A stretch of 64,000 nt of DNA from Flavobacteriales bacterium (GCA_020635875.1 JACJYY010000004.1:186001-250000), one strand, 5' to 3'; counted from the first letter of the stretch, positions 47,732-57,679 are shown. The notes: generated by a model not told the origin, from the letters alone. Numbers and translations are program-made.

Positions 47732-47817
47732 CCTTCTAGTTTCCATGATTTGAGATGAGTAGTTTTTTGGGTTTGTTAGCTAATAATTTTTTCTAAACCA
47801 ATCATGGAAACGGAAGG
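47732..47817. repeat. 18-base imperfect inverted repeat directly before the PAP2 gene
   Basis: Left arm 47732-47750 (CCTTCTAGTTTCCATGATT) and right arm 47800-47817 (AATCATGGAAACGGAAGG) are complementary with one bulged base. The 49-base centre includes a T-run. The right arm ends 10 bases before the ATG at 47828. It could be an operator for the nearby GbsR regulator, a leader hairpin or a small mobile-element trace. Confidence 0.6.
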
Positions 47818-47827
47818 CATTTTTTAA

Positions 47828-48565
47828 ATGAAAGAATTTGTATTAAAATATATCGGTAAAAAAGGAATAAGAGAATTATCTATTTTTATTTCATTCTTAA
47901 TTTTTTATAAAATATCTAGATACATAGCTATTGGCGATGCTAGCACAGCATTTGAAAACGCACGTAAACTAATAGCATTTGAAAAAGATTTAGGAATATT
48001 TACTGAGCCAATAGTTCAAGGGTTATTTCTTTCAAAAACAGGTTTAATTAAATTTTTGAACACCTTTTATATGTATGTGCATATCCCTGCAACTACTGTA
48101 TTTTTTATATGGTTATTTAAAAAACATAATAGCAGATATTATTGGATACGAAATGGCTTTATTGCTGCGAATTGTATAGCCTTAGTATTCTTTATATTTT
48201 ACCCATGTGCACCTCCAAGAATGTTATTTGAATATGGATTTTCCGACACGTTATTAGAGATAAGTGGAGTGAATTTATACAGTGGATTTTTTTCCAATTT
48301 ATTTAATCAATATGCTGCAGTTCCTTCCATGCATTTTGGTAATGCTTTTTTAATAGCATTTTCTGTGATTTTATATGCGAAAAAAAGTTATAAATGGCTA
48401 GTGCTACTTTACCCTTTATTTGTTTTGTTAGTCATTGTAATAACAGCTAATCACTTTTATTTAGATGCTATTTTAGGAGGCTTAATTGTTATTGCACCTT
48501 ATCCTTTAATGTGGGTGATTTCAAATTTAGCACAGTATAAAATTATGATTGTAAAAAGGTGTTAA
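47828..48565 (+). CDS. PAP2-superfamily membrane protein, AUR1/inositol-phosphorylceramide-synthase-like
   Basis: The 245-residue protein has about six membrane helices with PAP2_3 motifs: FYPCAPPRMLF, YAAVPSMHFGNAFL (catalytic His) and TANHFYLDAILGG (second His and Asp). The layout matches the AUR1-like group that moves phosphoinositol onto ceramide, as well as simple lipid phosphatases. It lies 76 bases upstream of a myo-inositol-phosphate synthase gene, so a role in inositol-lipid formation is inferred. Exact reaction is not provable from sequence. Confidence 0.8.
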   Translation: MKEFVLKYIGKKGIRELSIFISFLIFYKISRYIAIGDASTAFENARKLIAFEKDLGIFTEPIVQGLFLSKTGLIKFLNTFYMYVHIPATTVFFIWLFKKHNSRYYWIRNGFIAANCIALVFFIFYPCAPPRMLFEYGFSDTLLEISGVNLYSGFFSNLFNQYAAVPSMHFGNAFLIAFSVILYAKKSYKWLVLLYPLFVLLVIVITANHFYLDAILGGLIVIAPYPLMWVISNLAQYKIMIVKRC

Positions 48566-48641
48566 AAAGTTGTTCGATTAAAATTCAGATAGAAACGTAA
48601 ATAGATTAAAGACTAAAAAAATAAACTAATACAGATAATTT

Positions 48642-49955
48642 ATGAGTCAAAATATAGCAAGTGCTGATGGAAAGTTGGGAATTTTATTACCTGGTTTAGG
48701 TGCTGTGGCTACCACTTTAATTGCTGGTGTTCATGCTGTAAATAAAGGTATTTCTAAACCAATTGGTTCAACATCTCAAATGGGAACAATAAGAATTGGT
48801 AAAAGAACAGAAAACAAAACACCATTAATTAAAGATTTTATCCCTTTAGCTGATTTAAGCAAAGTTGCTTTTGGTGGATGGGATATTTTTGAAGATAATG
48901 TTTATCAATCTGCTATACATGCAGGAGTTTTAGATCGTCACTTATTAGAACAATTAAAACCAGAATTAGAGGCAATTAAGCCAATGAAAGCTGTTTTTGA
49001 TAAAAAATATGTTACCAAATTAGAAGGTACATATTACAAAAAAGCAGCTACTAAAATGGATTTAGCTGACCAACTAAGAGAAGACATTAGAAACTTTAAA
49101 GCAGAAAATAATTGTGATAGATTAGCTATGGTTTGGTGTGGTTCTACAGAAGTATATATTGAAGAATCTGATGTACACCAAACAATTGAAAGTTTAGAAG
49201 AAGGTTTAAGAAATAATGATGAGAACATTCCATCAAGTATGATTTATGCTTATGCTGCAATTATGGAAGGTGTGCCTTATGCAAATGGTGCTCCGAACTT
49301 ATCTGCTGACATTCCTGCATTAATTGCTTTAGCGAAAAGAAACGGTGTACCAATTTGTGGTAAAGATTTTAAAACTGGTCAAACCTTAATGAAAACAATT
49401 TTAGCTCCAGGATTAAAAACTCGTTCATTAGGTATCGCTGGATGGTTTTCTACAAACATTTTAGGAAACAGAGATGGTGAAGTATTAGATGACCCTGCAA
49501 GTTTTAAAACTAAAGAGATGTCTAAGCTAAGTGTATTAGACAGTATTTTAGAGCCAGAAAAAAACCCAGATTTATATAAAGATTTATACCATAAAGTAAG
49601 AATTAACTACTACCCTCCTCATGGTGATAACAAAGAAGGATGGGATAACTTAGATATTTTTGGTTGGTTAGGATATAAAATGCAAATTAAAGTCGATTTC
49701 TTATGTAGAGATTCTATTTTAGCTGCACCACTTGTTTTAGATTTAGCAATCTTCTTAGATTTAGCTTCTAGAGCAAACATGAGTGGTATTCAAGAATGGT
49801 TATCATTCTTTTTTAAAGCTCCTCAAACACCTACAAAAAATATGCAACCATTGCATGATATTTTTAAACAAGAAATGAAATTAAAAAACACTTTACGTTA
49901 TTTACAAGGTGAAGACTTAATTACTCATTTAGGTTTAGATTACGAAGATTTATAA
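48642..49955 (+). CDS. Myo-inositol-1-phosphate synthase
   Basis: The 437-residue protein has N-terminal GILLPGLGAVATTLIAGV (NAD-binding GxGxx). The INO1/MIPS core shows NGAPNLSADIPALIALAKRN, GKDFKTGQTLMKTILAPGLK (catalytic Lys region) and GDNKEGWDNLDIFGWLG. It converts glucose 6-phosphate to inositol 3-phosphate, the first step to inositol lipids. Bacteroidetes are known to make such lipids. It lies between the PAP2 gene and the GbsR regulator on the same strand. Confidence 0.92.
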   Translation: MSQNIASADGKLGILLPGLGAVATTLIAGVHAVNKGISKPIGSTSQMGTIRIGKRTENKTPLIKDFIPLADLSKVAFGGWDIFEDNVYQSAIHAGVLDRHLLEQLKPELEAIKPMKAVFDKKYVTKLEGTYYKKAATKMDLADQLREDIRNFKAENNCDRLAMVWCGSTEVYIEESDVHQTIESLEEGLRNNDENIPSSMIYAYAAIMEGVPYANGAPNLSADIPALIALAKRNGVPICGKDFKTGQTLMKTILAPGLKTRSLGIAGWFSTNILGNRDGEVLDDPASFKTKEMSKLSVLDSILEPEKNPDLYKDLYHKVRINYYPPHGDNKEGWDNLDIFGWLGYKMQIKVDFLCRDSILAAPLVLDLAIFLDLASRANMSGIQEWLSFFFKAPQTPTKNMQPLHDIFKQEMKLKNTLRYLQGEDLITHLGLDYEDL

Positions 49956-49973
49956 TTAATTTTGTGCTAATCT

Positions 49974-50459
49974 ATGGAAGATAAGATTATATTAAATACT
50001 AACCAAAAAGAACTAATAGATAAAGCTATTGTTATACATGAGCAAATGGGACATACTCCTGCAATGTCTCAAATATTATCTTTGTTACTAATTTCGGATA
50101 AAGTAGAGTTAACATTTGACCAAATAAGAAACACGCTTAATTTAAGTAAAAGTGCCACTAGTAATGCGTTAAATGCTCTTATTAAAATGAAAAGAATAGA
50201 GTACATTATTAAAATGGGAGACCGTAAAAGATATTTTAGAAGTCAGGTTGTTAGCTGGAAAAGTAAATTAAAAGAGGTCAACCAAAACATGTTTGAATTA
50301 AGTACTTTGTTTAGAGAAATTTTAGCAACTAGAACAAAGTCAACGTTAGATTTTAATCATTCTCTACAAGAAATGATTGATTTTATGGACTATATGGAGG
50401 TAGAAATGCCTAAACTGTTCAAGCGATGGGAGGAAAAAATGCAAACCCTTAATAAATGA
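49974..50459 (+). CDS. GbsR/MarR-family transcriptional regulator
   Basis: The 161-residue protein has a winged helix: MSQILSLLLISDKVELTFDQ, IRNTLNLSKSATSNALNALI KMKRIEYI and GDRKRYFRSQ, with the usual GbsR-type C-terminal helix bundle. It starts 18 bases after the MIPS gene and is probably cotranscribed, which suggests it autoregulates the inositol-lipid module. The 47732-47817 dyad is a candidate operator (inference). Confidence 0.87.
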   Translation: MEDKIILNTNQKELIDKAIVIHEQMGHTPAMSQILSLLLISDKVELTFDQIRNTLNLSKSATSNALNALIKMKRIEYIIKMGDRKRYFRSQVVSWKSKLKEVNQNMFELSTLFREILATRTKSTLDFNHSLQEMIDFMDYMEVEMPKLFKRWEEKMQTLNK

Positions 50460-50483
50460 TAAAAGAAAACCACAGCTTTTATC
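50458..50483 (+). terminator. Stem-loop at the GbsR gene end
   Basis: GATAAAAG (50458-50465) pairs with CTTTTATC (50476-50483) around a 10-base loop, at the TGA stop of the GbsR gene. T-rich sequence follows seven bases later (TTTTTATTGTTATTTTAT). It is a plausible weak terminator ending the module. Confidence 0.5.
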
Positions 50484-50519
50484 TATAATGTTTTTATTGT
50501 TATTTTATAATTATACCTA

Positions 50520-51851
50520 AGGTGGTCTCATAGCATTGGAGATAAATACTATTACTACTTTCTAAACCAAGAGAAAAGGGAAGTAGCTAAGAAATTGACA
50601 TCCTATAATAATAATGCTATTGATTTTCACCACAGTGTATTTATTGAATCGGATTTTTTTAATGCTTTTGAGTTAAGTAACGATGAATCTGAAGGGGATG
50701 ATTTATTTAGCGGAAATAAGAATAACAAATTGTTCAAAGCATTAATGAGTGATTTGAATGAGTATTTATTCAGGAAACAAAAGGATTTTATTAGAGGAAA
50801 TGCAGCTGAGGAATTAGTACAGCGTTTCGAAACAAAAGGAGTGTTTCCAAAATTTGCAAACAATAAGTACGATTTAGAGCGAAAGAAAGATTTAATAAAT
50901 GTTGTTAAAGAGCTGTATTGTGTACAACCTAAAGTTTTTAAGGGGTTGGGCAAAGAGCAAGAAAAAACTTTTTTAGGGTTTCTAAATCTTTTATTAGATA
51001 CAGATGAAAGGGAAAATATTCTTGAAATAGTAGAAGGTATTGTACAACTGACAAAAGAAGAAAGGAGTGAACTGGTTAGTGTGTTAAGGAAAAGTAGTTT
51101 TTCTAAAATATTGGCAACAATTAAACTAATTGAAAACCGAGCTAAAGTAGTTGCTCTTTTAAAAACATTAGTTTTTGAATTAAAGAAGTTTACAACCGAG
51201 AGAAACCACATACAGAAAGCAATTGAAGAAAGTTATTGGTTGTTTGGAGAACAATATCATTTAGCCTCTGCCGACCAGAATTTTCAGCAATTATTAGGCG
51301 AGTATCTACATATAATTGACGATGTTAAAGAGCCTCAAAAATTAAAGTCTTACGATTGGAAAAAACGACCTGATATTTTTATGTGTCGAAAGAGAAATAT
51401 TCCAGATACACATGATTCGGAATATGAATTAGAAGAAAATATCATGGTTGAATTAAAAAGACCTACGGTAATAATTGGAAAAGAGCAATTCAGACAAATT
51501 GATGATTATTTAGATTTCATCATGAAGGAAGAACAATTTAACAGTCAAACAAGAAGATGGAAATTTTATGTAATAAGTAACAAGGTTGATGATTACATAG
51601 ATAAACAGTATGAAGCATTTAAAGATAAAGGAAAAAGATTTTTAGTTCACCAAGCAGGTAAATATGAAATATATGCGATGACTTGGGATGATTTATTTAG
51701 AACATTTGAAATCAAACATAGTTATCTTTTAGAAAAATTAGAATTTGATAAAAATGCCATTAAGGAAGAACTACAATTAAAAGGTGTAAAATTAGATGTT
51801 GCTTCATCTAATGGTGTTACAAAACAAATTATTGATATATCGGAAAACTAA
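50520..51851 (+). pseudogene. 5'-truncated ATPase-associated PD-(D/E)XK nuclease-like protein (GHKL/Shedu-like C-terminus)
   Basis: The frame is open from 50511, and sequence such as RWSHSIGDKYYYYFLNQEKR upstream of the first usable TTG (50595) already reads as protein, so the N-terminus has been lost. The rest (FELSNDESEGDDLFSGNKNN, GIVQLTKEERSEL, ESYWLFGEQYHLAS) matches in my memory the C-terminal half of long bacterial ATP-binding GHKL proteins. The end holds a nuclease-like site, RPDIF (Asp about 260) and MVELKRP (Glu 286, Lys 288), similar to Shedu/DUF4263. A defence role is inferred. The gene is probably inactive. Confidence 0.65.
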
Positions 51852-52286
51852 ATGCAAAAACTCTACAAATACGCTCAACACTTTACCAAGCTTGAATTAA
51901 TGAGAGCTAGGTTAGACGTTTTCCAAAACGAGAGTGGGAGAGAGGGAGTAGATTTTATTGTCAAAACTAAAACGGGTAATTATCACGAGTTGTATTTACA
52001 GCCCATCAATTTAGAAACAGAAAGAAGCGTTAAAATCACAAAAACCGTTTTAGGAGAACCAAAAGACAACCTATGGGTGGCGTTGGTGCTGTTTATGAAA
52101 GACATTGAACCGGTATTGTATTTAATACCATCAACACAACTCGCAAAGCCCGATGATTACATATTTATCGATAACGAGCAAGGCGAACGCTTCAAGCACT
52201 TGTCTAATTGGGAAATCAAAGTATTTACAAAAGCAATTCCAGAGTTGAGCAAGTTTACTTTAGATAATATATTACAAAGTTTATAG
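51852..52286 (+). CDS. Small protein downstream of the nuclease-like gene (possible degenerate DUF4365-like fold)
   Basis: The 144-residue protein starts directly after the stop of the nuclease-like gene. The segment GREGVDFIVKTKTGNYHELY LQPI resembles the GxDFIVxxKxGxYxELQVK pattern of DUF4365-type restriction-endonuclease-fold proteins, but the final Gln/Lys is replaced, so activity is doubtful. Tight linkage suggests it is a partner of the upstream gene. Confidence 0.6.
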   Translation: MQKLYKYAQHFTKLELMRARLDVFQNESGREGVDFIVKTKTGNYHELYLQPINLETERSVKITKTVLGEPKDNLWVALVLFMKDIEPVLYLIPSTQLAKPDDYIFIDNEQGERFKHLSNWEIKVFTKAIPELSKFTLDNILQSL

Positions 52287-53071
<785 letters not shown>

Positions 53072-53830
53072 CTATTTCCCTAAAGTTTTATGAAATACAT
53101 CTGGATAATTACAGAATACGCCATCAACTTCCCAGGATTTCATTTTTTCTAAATTTTCTGGGTCATTCACTGTATAGGCATAAACATCAAATCCTTCTCT
53201 ATGGATTTGAATGATTTGTGAGCGGTTCAGATTTTTATACCATGGGTTTATCGCTACAGCTTTTAATTCTTTGGCTATAGCCAAGGCTTCAATTGGATTT
53301 TCTTCCGTTAATACAGCGATATTCATTTCAGGGTCTAATTTTCTGTAATCTGTTAATTCGAACCACAAAAAGCTGGAAATGATAAAATCTGATTTTTTGT
53401 ATCCTTTTTCTAAAAATTCTGAAATGATTTGATGGGTTGATTTTGCTGATCGTTGTCCTTTTAACTCGATATTCAATGGTACTTTACGGTTAATGGTTTC
53501 GATTACTTCTTGTAACGTTGGAATTTGATGACCTCCTTTGACTTGTACTTTTCGTAATTCTTCAAAAGTATACTCTTCGATTTTTCCTTTGGCATCAGTC
53601 AAAGAATCCAATAACACATCATGAAAAACAACGACTTCGCCTGTTTTGATGACAAATACATCAATTTCAATCATATCTACACCCAACTCTAAAGCCTTTT
53701 TAATGGAGGCTATAGTGTTTTCGGTTTCGTACCCCATGGCACCTCTATGACCTATGTTTAGCATGTTGTGATTGTTTTGATGACAGGCATAATTTACTAA
53801 AAATAAACCGAGTATAATAAAATAACGCAT
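53072..53830 (-). CDS. Glycerophosphodiester phosphodiesterase, lipoprotein
   Basis: The 252-residue protein has a signal peptide with Cys about 16 (LVNYACHQN). The GDPD barrel follows: NIGHRGAMGYETENTIASIKKAL and MIEIDVFVIKTGEVVVFHDVLL (catalytic His and metal-binding Glu/Asp), later PLNIELKG and DVYAYTVND. It hydrolyses glycerophosphodiesters to glycerol 3-phosphate and an alcohol, probably in the periplasm. glpD elsewhere in the window could use the product. Confidence 0.92.
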   Translation of the reverse strand: MRYFIILGLFLVNYACHQNNHNMLNIGHRGAMGYETENTIASIKKALELGVDMIEIDVFVIKTGEVVVFHDVLLDSLTDAKGKIEEYTFEELRKVQVKGGHQIPTLQEVIETINRKVPLNIELKGQRSAKSTHQIISEFLEKGYKKSDFIISSFLWFELTDYRKLDPEMNIAVLTEENPIEALAIAKELKAVAINPWYKNLNRSQIIQIHREGFDVYAYTVNDPENLEKMKSWEVDGVFCNYPDVFHKTLGK

Positions 53831-53914
53831 GGTTTGTTCCGTTTACTGGAGCAAATATCCATGCGTTAGATTATTTAATTATGCTTTAAAGATTATCAAA
53901 TCTTTAATACTATG

Positions 53915-53936
53915 GAGACGCGATTAATCGCGTCTC
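53915..53936. repeat. 22-base perfect palindrome
   Basis: GAGACGCGATT is followed directly by its reverse complement AATCGCGTCTC, with no loop. It lies between menB and the phosphodiesterase gene, just beyond the menB stop. It may act as a terminator or be a dispersed palindromic repeat of flavobacterial genomes (recalled, not checked). Confidence 0.75.
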
Positions 53937-53949
53937 TATACCATAAACA

Positions 53950-54768
53950 TTATGGAAATTTAGGGTATTTCCCAAATTCTGGGTCGCGTTTTTCCAGAAA
54001 GGCATGTTTCCCTTCCTGTGCTTCTTCCATTAAATAATACATTAAAGTAGCATCACCCGCTAATTGCATCAATCCGTGTTGTCCGTCCAATTCTGCATTC
54101 AAGCTACGTTTGATCATACGCAAGGCTAATGGGGAACGTTTTTGCATTATTTTACACCATTCTACTACAGTGTCTTCCAATTGATCAAATGGAACTACTT
54201 TGTTAACCATTCCCATTTGTTCTGCTTCTGCTGCGGTATATTGCTCACACAAGAACCAAATCTCACGCGCTTTCTTTTGACCAACGTGACGTGCCAGATA
54301 AGACGAACCAAATCCTCCATCAAAACTTCCTACTTTAGGTCCTGTTTGTCCAAAACGGGCGTTCTCACTCGCAATAGTTAAATCACATACGACGTGTAGA
54401 ACATGTCCACCTCCAATAGCATATCCATTAACCATAGCGATAACCGGTTTAGGAAGTTCACGTATTTTTTTATGTAAATCCAAGACATTCAAACGAGGTA
54501 CTCCATCTTCTCCCATGTATCCTCCTACTGCTTTTACGTTTTGGTCTCCTCCAGAACAAAAAGCCTTATCTCCAGCTCCTGTAAAGACCACTACATCAAT
54601 GTCAGCGCGCTCACGACATACATCCATAGCTTCTAACATCTGGAAGTTAGTTTCTGGTCTAAACGCATTATACACTTGAGGTCTATTGATTGTAATCTTT
54701 GCTATTCCTTCAAAGAATTCAAATTTAATATCTGAATATTCTTTTATGGTTTCCCATTGTCTACTCAT
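53950..54768 (-). CDS. menB: 1,4-dihydroxy-2-naphthoyl-CoA synthase
   Basis: The 272-residue crotonase-fold protein has the MenB pattern: INRPQVYNAFRPETNFQMLE, FTGAGDKAFCSGGDQNV, PVIAMVNGYAIGGGHVLHVV and FGQTGPKVGSFDGGFGS. The C-terminal EKRDPEFGKYPKFP tail is diagnostic for the family. It closes the ring of o-succinylbenzoyl-CoA in menaquinone synthesis. It follows the cvfB-like gene by a short gap and faces menD across the divergent region. Confidence 0.94.
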   Translation of the reverse strand: MSRQWETIKEYSDIKFEFFEGIAKITINRPQVYNAFRPETNFQMLEAMDVCRERADIDVVVFTGAGDKAFCSGGDQNVKAVGGYMGEDGVPRLNVLDLHKKIRELPKPVIAMVNGYAIGGGHVLHVVCDLTIASENARFGQTGPKVGSFDGGFGSSYLARHVGQKKAREIWFLCEQYTAAEAEQMGMVNKVVPFDQLEDTVVEWCKIMQKRSPLALRMIKRSLNAELDGQHGLMQLAGDATLMYYLMEEAQEGKHAFLEKRDPEFGKYPKFP

Positions 54769-54787
54769 AATAGTTTGTTTTAATCTG

Positions 54788-55618
54788 TTAGTTCAAATAG
54801 ATTCCATCTGACTCTATTCGTATTATTTTCTCTTTATATAACAAGCCTACGGCCTTTTTAAATATTTTTTTGCTCATACCCAACACTGATTTGATGTCTT
54901 CTGGATCGCTTTTATCATGTAATCCTATAAAACCTTTATTGGCTTTTAGCTTGTCCAATATTTTTTTGGAATTGGGTTCTACTCTACTATATCCAGGTTT
55001 CTCTAATACAATATCCAGCTTTTTGTCTGGTCTAATGTTTTTGATATAGCCCATCATTTTATCTCCAGGACGCAAATTATCATTGGATAAATCCGTAAAA
55101 TAAATCAATCCTAAATGGTATTTGTTGACCACCACATTATAACCTATATCACTGCGATTACCAATGATTAGCTCTACCTCTTCATTAACTGAAAGAGTAA
55201 TATCATTGTTGCTCAAAAATTGATTGGTTTTGCTTGATGCTACTAATCGATTCGTTTTATCATCTAAAAAGACATACACAAAATAACGTTTCCCAACTTG
55301 CATTTTGTAGGCTTGTTCTTTAAAAGGAACAAACAAGTCTTTTTCTAATCCCCAATTTAAAAAAGCCCCGAACTCATTAATATAACTCACTTCTAAAAAA
55401 GCAAAATCATCTACAGTAACATAGGGTTTTAAGGTCGTAGCAACGGGTCTTTCTTCGTGATCTAAGTAAACGAAAACAGTTAAAGTGTCCCCTATTTCGA
55501 AGTGTTTAGGTACATATTTGTTAGGCAGTAATACATCATACTCATCATCTCCCAAAAACAACCCTACCTGAGTATCTCTCAGGATTTCCAACGTATTATA
55601 TTGTCCTATTTCTATCAT
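54788..55618 (-). CDS. S1 RNA-binding-domain protein of the CvfB family
   Basis: The 276-residue protein has repeated S1-like OB folds (IGQYNTLEILRDTQVGLFLG, VSYINEFGAFLNWGLEKDLF, GYIKNIRPDKKLDIVLEKPG). It ends with a winged-helix segment (LGMSKKIFKKAVGLLYKEKI). CvfB proteins bind RNA and affect virulence-related expression in Firmicutes; the role here is unknown. It lies between menB and the menD promoter region. Confidence 0.9.
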   Translation of the reverse strand: MIEIGQYNTLEILRDTQVGLFLGDDEYDVLLPNKYVPKHFEIGDTLTVFVYLDHEERPVATTLKPYVTVDDFAFLEVSYINEFGAFLNWGLEKDLFVPFKEQAYKMQVGKRYFVYVFLDDKTNRLVASSKTNQFLSNNDITLSVNEEVELIIGNRSDIGYNVVVNKYHLGLIYFTDLSNDNLRPGDKMMGYIKNIRPDKKLDIVLEKPGYSRVEPNSKKILDKLKANKGFIGLHDKSDPEDIKSVLGMSKKIFKKAVGLLYKEKIIRIESDGIYLN

Positions 55619-55746
55619 ACTGTAAAATGAGTTACAAATGTATCAAATAAATCACTTTTGAAAGATTAATTATTGGAGATTCACGATAAGCAGTATTTTT
55701 CAAAAAAATCAGTAGTAGATATATTCAATTATCCCATTGCAAAGCT

Positions 55747-55754
55747 TATTTTTG
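55747..55754 (+). promoter_or_regulatory. Putative -7 box (TATTTTTG) for menD
   Basis: TATTTTTG fits TAnnTTTG and lies 27 bases before the menD ATG at 55782. No well-placed -33 TTG is visible. The position argues against the longer menD frame from a TTG at 55737. Confidence 0.4.
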
Positions 55755-55781
55755 CAGGCAGAAATAATTATACGTAAACGG

Positions 55782-57443
55782 ATGATTTATCCAGAAATTC
55801 CTTTGGCACAAGGTGTTATTGACCTGCTACAACACTATGAAATAAAAGATATAGTTATTTCTCCAGGTTCACGTAATGCACCACTTACCATTGGTTTTTC
55901 TGAAAATCCTAATTTTAATTGTTTCAGCATAGTAGATGAGCGTTCAGCTGCCTTTTTTGCATTAGGAAGAGCTCAACAAACTGGACAACCCGTTGCCTTA
56001 GTTTGCACCTCAGGATCTGCTCTGCTTAATTATTATCCCGCTGTTGCTGAAGCGTTTTATAGTCAAATTCCGCTAGTTATTTTGTCCGCAGACAGACCCC
56101 AAGATAAAATTGATATTGGGGACGGACAAACCATCAGACAAGAGAATGTCTTTCAAAATCATTCCTTATACAATGCTAATTTAATGGAAGAGTGGAATAA
56201 GGAAAACAACCTGAAAATCAATGAGGCACTCCACTACTCTATTCTCAATAAAGGACCTGTTCATATCAATATTCCATTCGAAGAACCTTTGTACGCTACT
56301 GTTGATGTCAGTACGGTTTCCACCGAAAAAATACAATTTGAAACGTTAAAAACAATAGTGCCACAGCGTGAATGGAATCAATGTATAGAGTCATGGTCAG
56401 AAGCCCAAAAGAAGTTAATCCTCATTGGAGTCAATACACCTAAAACCATTTCTCAAAAAGTCATTGAATTATGGGCAAATGATCCATCCGTTGTCGTAAT
56501 GACCGAAACCACTTCCAATTGTACCCATGAGAAATTTATTAATTGTATTGATCAATTAATTACTCCTTTTGACAAAGTAGACTTTGAGCGTTTTCGTCCA
56601 GAGATACTGATTACATTTGGAGGTATGGTAGTGTCCAAAAGAATCAAAAGTTTTTTACGAAAATATACCCCAAATGAGCATTGGCATATTGACGAATTAA
56701 GAGCTTACGATACGTATGGTTGTTTATCAAAACACCTAAAAACAACACCAGATTATTTCTTTAATGAGTTGTATGAATACGCAGAAGTTGTAGAAAATTC
56801 TGATTATCAAACAATGGTATTAAATATTAAATCAATACGAAAATTAAATCACTATAACTACCTAAAAAACAATAGTTTTAACGATTTAAAAACATTTGAA
56901 ATAGTATTAGATTCTTTACCCCGAAATAGCCAATTACAATTAAGTAACAGTTCTACGGTTCGGTATGCTCAATTGTTTGATGTAGATCCTTCCATTGAGG
57001 TGTTTTGCAATCGAGGAACGAGTGGGATTGATGGTTCTACATCTACGGCTGTTGGCGCGGCATCAACCACTCAAAAGCAAACAATAGTAATTACAGGAGA
57101 CATCAGCTTCTTTTACGATACTAATGCTTTGTGGAACAATTACATTCCTAATACGTTTAAAATTATTGTCATCAACAATGCTGGAGGTGGGATTTTTAGA
57201 ATTTTACCAGGTCATAAAGAAACGGCTACTTTCAATACATTCTTTGAGACACAACATTCTTTAAATGCTTCTCATTTGGCCGAAATGCATGGGCTTGACT
57301 ATCAATTCGCTGACAATGAAGATGAGCTTAAAAACGCATTAGAATCCTTTTATTTGATTGATTCTCCGGCTATTTTGGAAGTTTTTACGCCGACTACAGA
57401 GAACGATAAAGTCTTATTGGATTACTTCCAATCACTGAAATAA
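55782..57443 (+). CDS. menD: SEPHCHC synthase
   Basis: The ATG at 55782 (MIYPEIPLAQGVIDLLQHYE) gives 553 residues, the usual MenD length. It is a thiamine-diphosphate enzyme: VISPGSRNAPLTIGFSENP and the conserved Glu of VDERSAAFFALGRA near the N-terminus, then the cofactor region SGIDGSTSTAVGAAS with ITGDISFFYDTNALWN and INNAGGGIFRILPG. It condenses 2-oxoglutarate with isochorismate in menaquinone synthesis. It is divergent from the menB-cvfB pair. Confidence 0.95.
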   Translation: MIYPEIPLAQGVIDLLQHYEIKDIVISPGSRNAPLTIGFSENPNFNCFSIVDERSAAFFALGRAQQTGQPVALVCTSGSALLNYYPAVAEAFYSQIPLVILSADRPQDKIDIGDGQTIRQENVFQNHSLYNANLMEEWNKENNLKINEALHYSILNKGPVHINIPFEEPLYATVDVSTVSTEKIQFETLKTIVPQREWNQCIESWSEAQKKLILIGVNTPKTISQKVIELWANDPSVVVMTETTSNCTHEKFINCIDQLITPFDKVDFERFRPEILITFGGMVVSKRIKSFLRKYTPNEHWHIDELRAYDTYGCLSKHLKTTPDYFFNELYEYAEVVENSDYQTMVLNIKSIRKLNHYNYLKNNSFNDLKTFEIVLDSLPRNSQLQLSNSSTVRYAQLFDVDPSIEVFCNRGTSGIDGSTSTAVGAASTTQKQTIVITGDISFFYDTNALWNNYIPNTFKIIVINNAGGGIFRILPGHKETATFNTFFETQHSLNASHLAEMHGLDYQFADNEDELKNALESFYLIDSPAILEVFTPTTENDKVLLDYFQSLK

Positions 57444-57469
57444 TAGTATTTGGGTTTAACCCAAAAAAA

Positions 57470-57495
57470 AGACCTAGCAAAAGATTACTAGGTCT
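57470..57495 (+). terminator. Rho-independent-type terminator after menD
   Basis: AGACCTAG (57470-57477) pairs with CTAGGTCT (57488-57495) around a 10-base loop. A-runs flank both sides, so it can work mainly on the reverse strand, where it is followed by T residues. It lies about 27 bases after menD and shares this 236-base gap with no gene. Confidence 0.6.
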
Positions 57496-57679
57496 AAAAA
57501 AAATCGATAATTATAATAGTGATAAATATACTACCCAAAAAATCATTTATCCATTACATTATCTTATATATTGTGCTTTGTAAAAGTAGCTTAACTTGAT
57601 AAAGACCAATCAAATATTTATTTTTCGGTCACTATTACAGGATAAATGGTCATTTTTTGAGATTAATCGGTTTATTTAC

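Noticed and set aside
41300..52286. Prophage or conjugative element
   Set aside because: No integrase, capsid, terminase, relaxase or tra-type gene was seen in the block.
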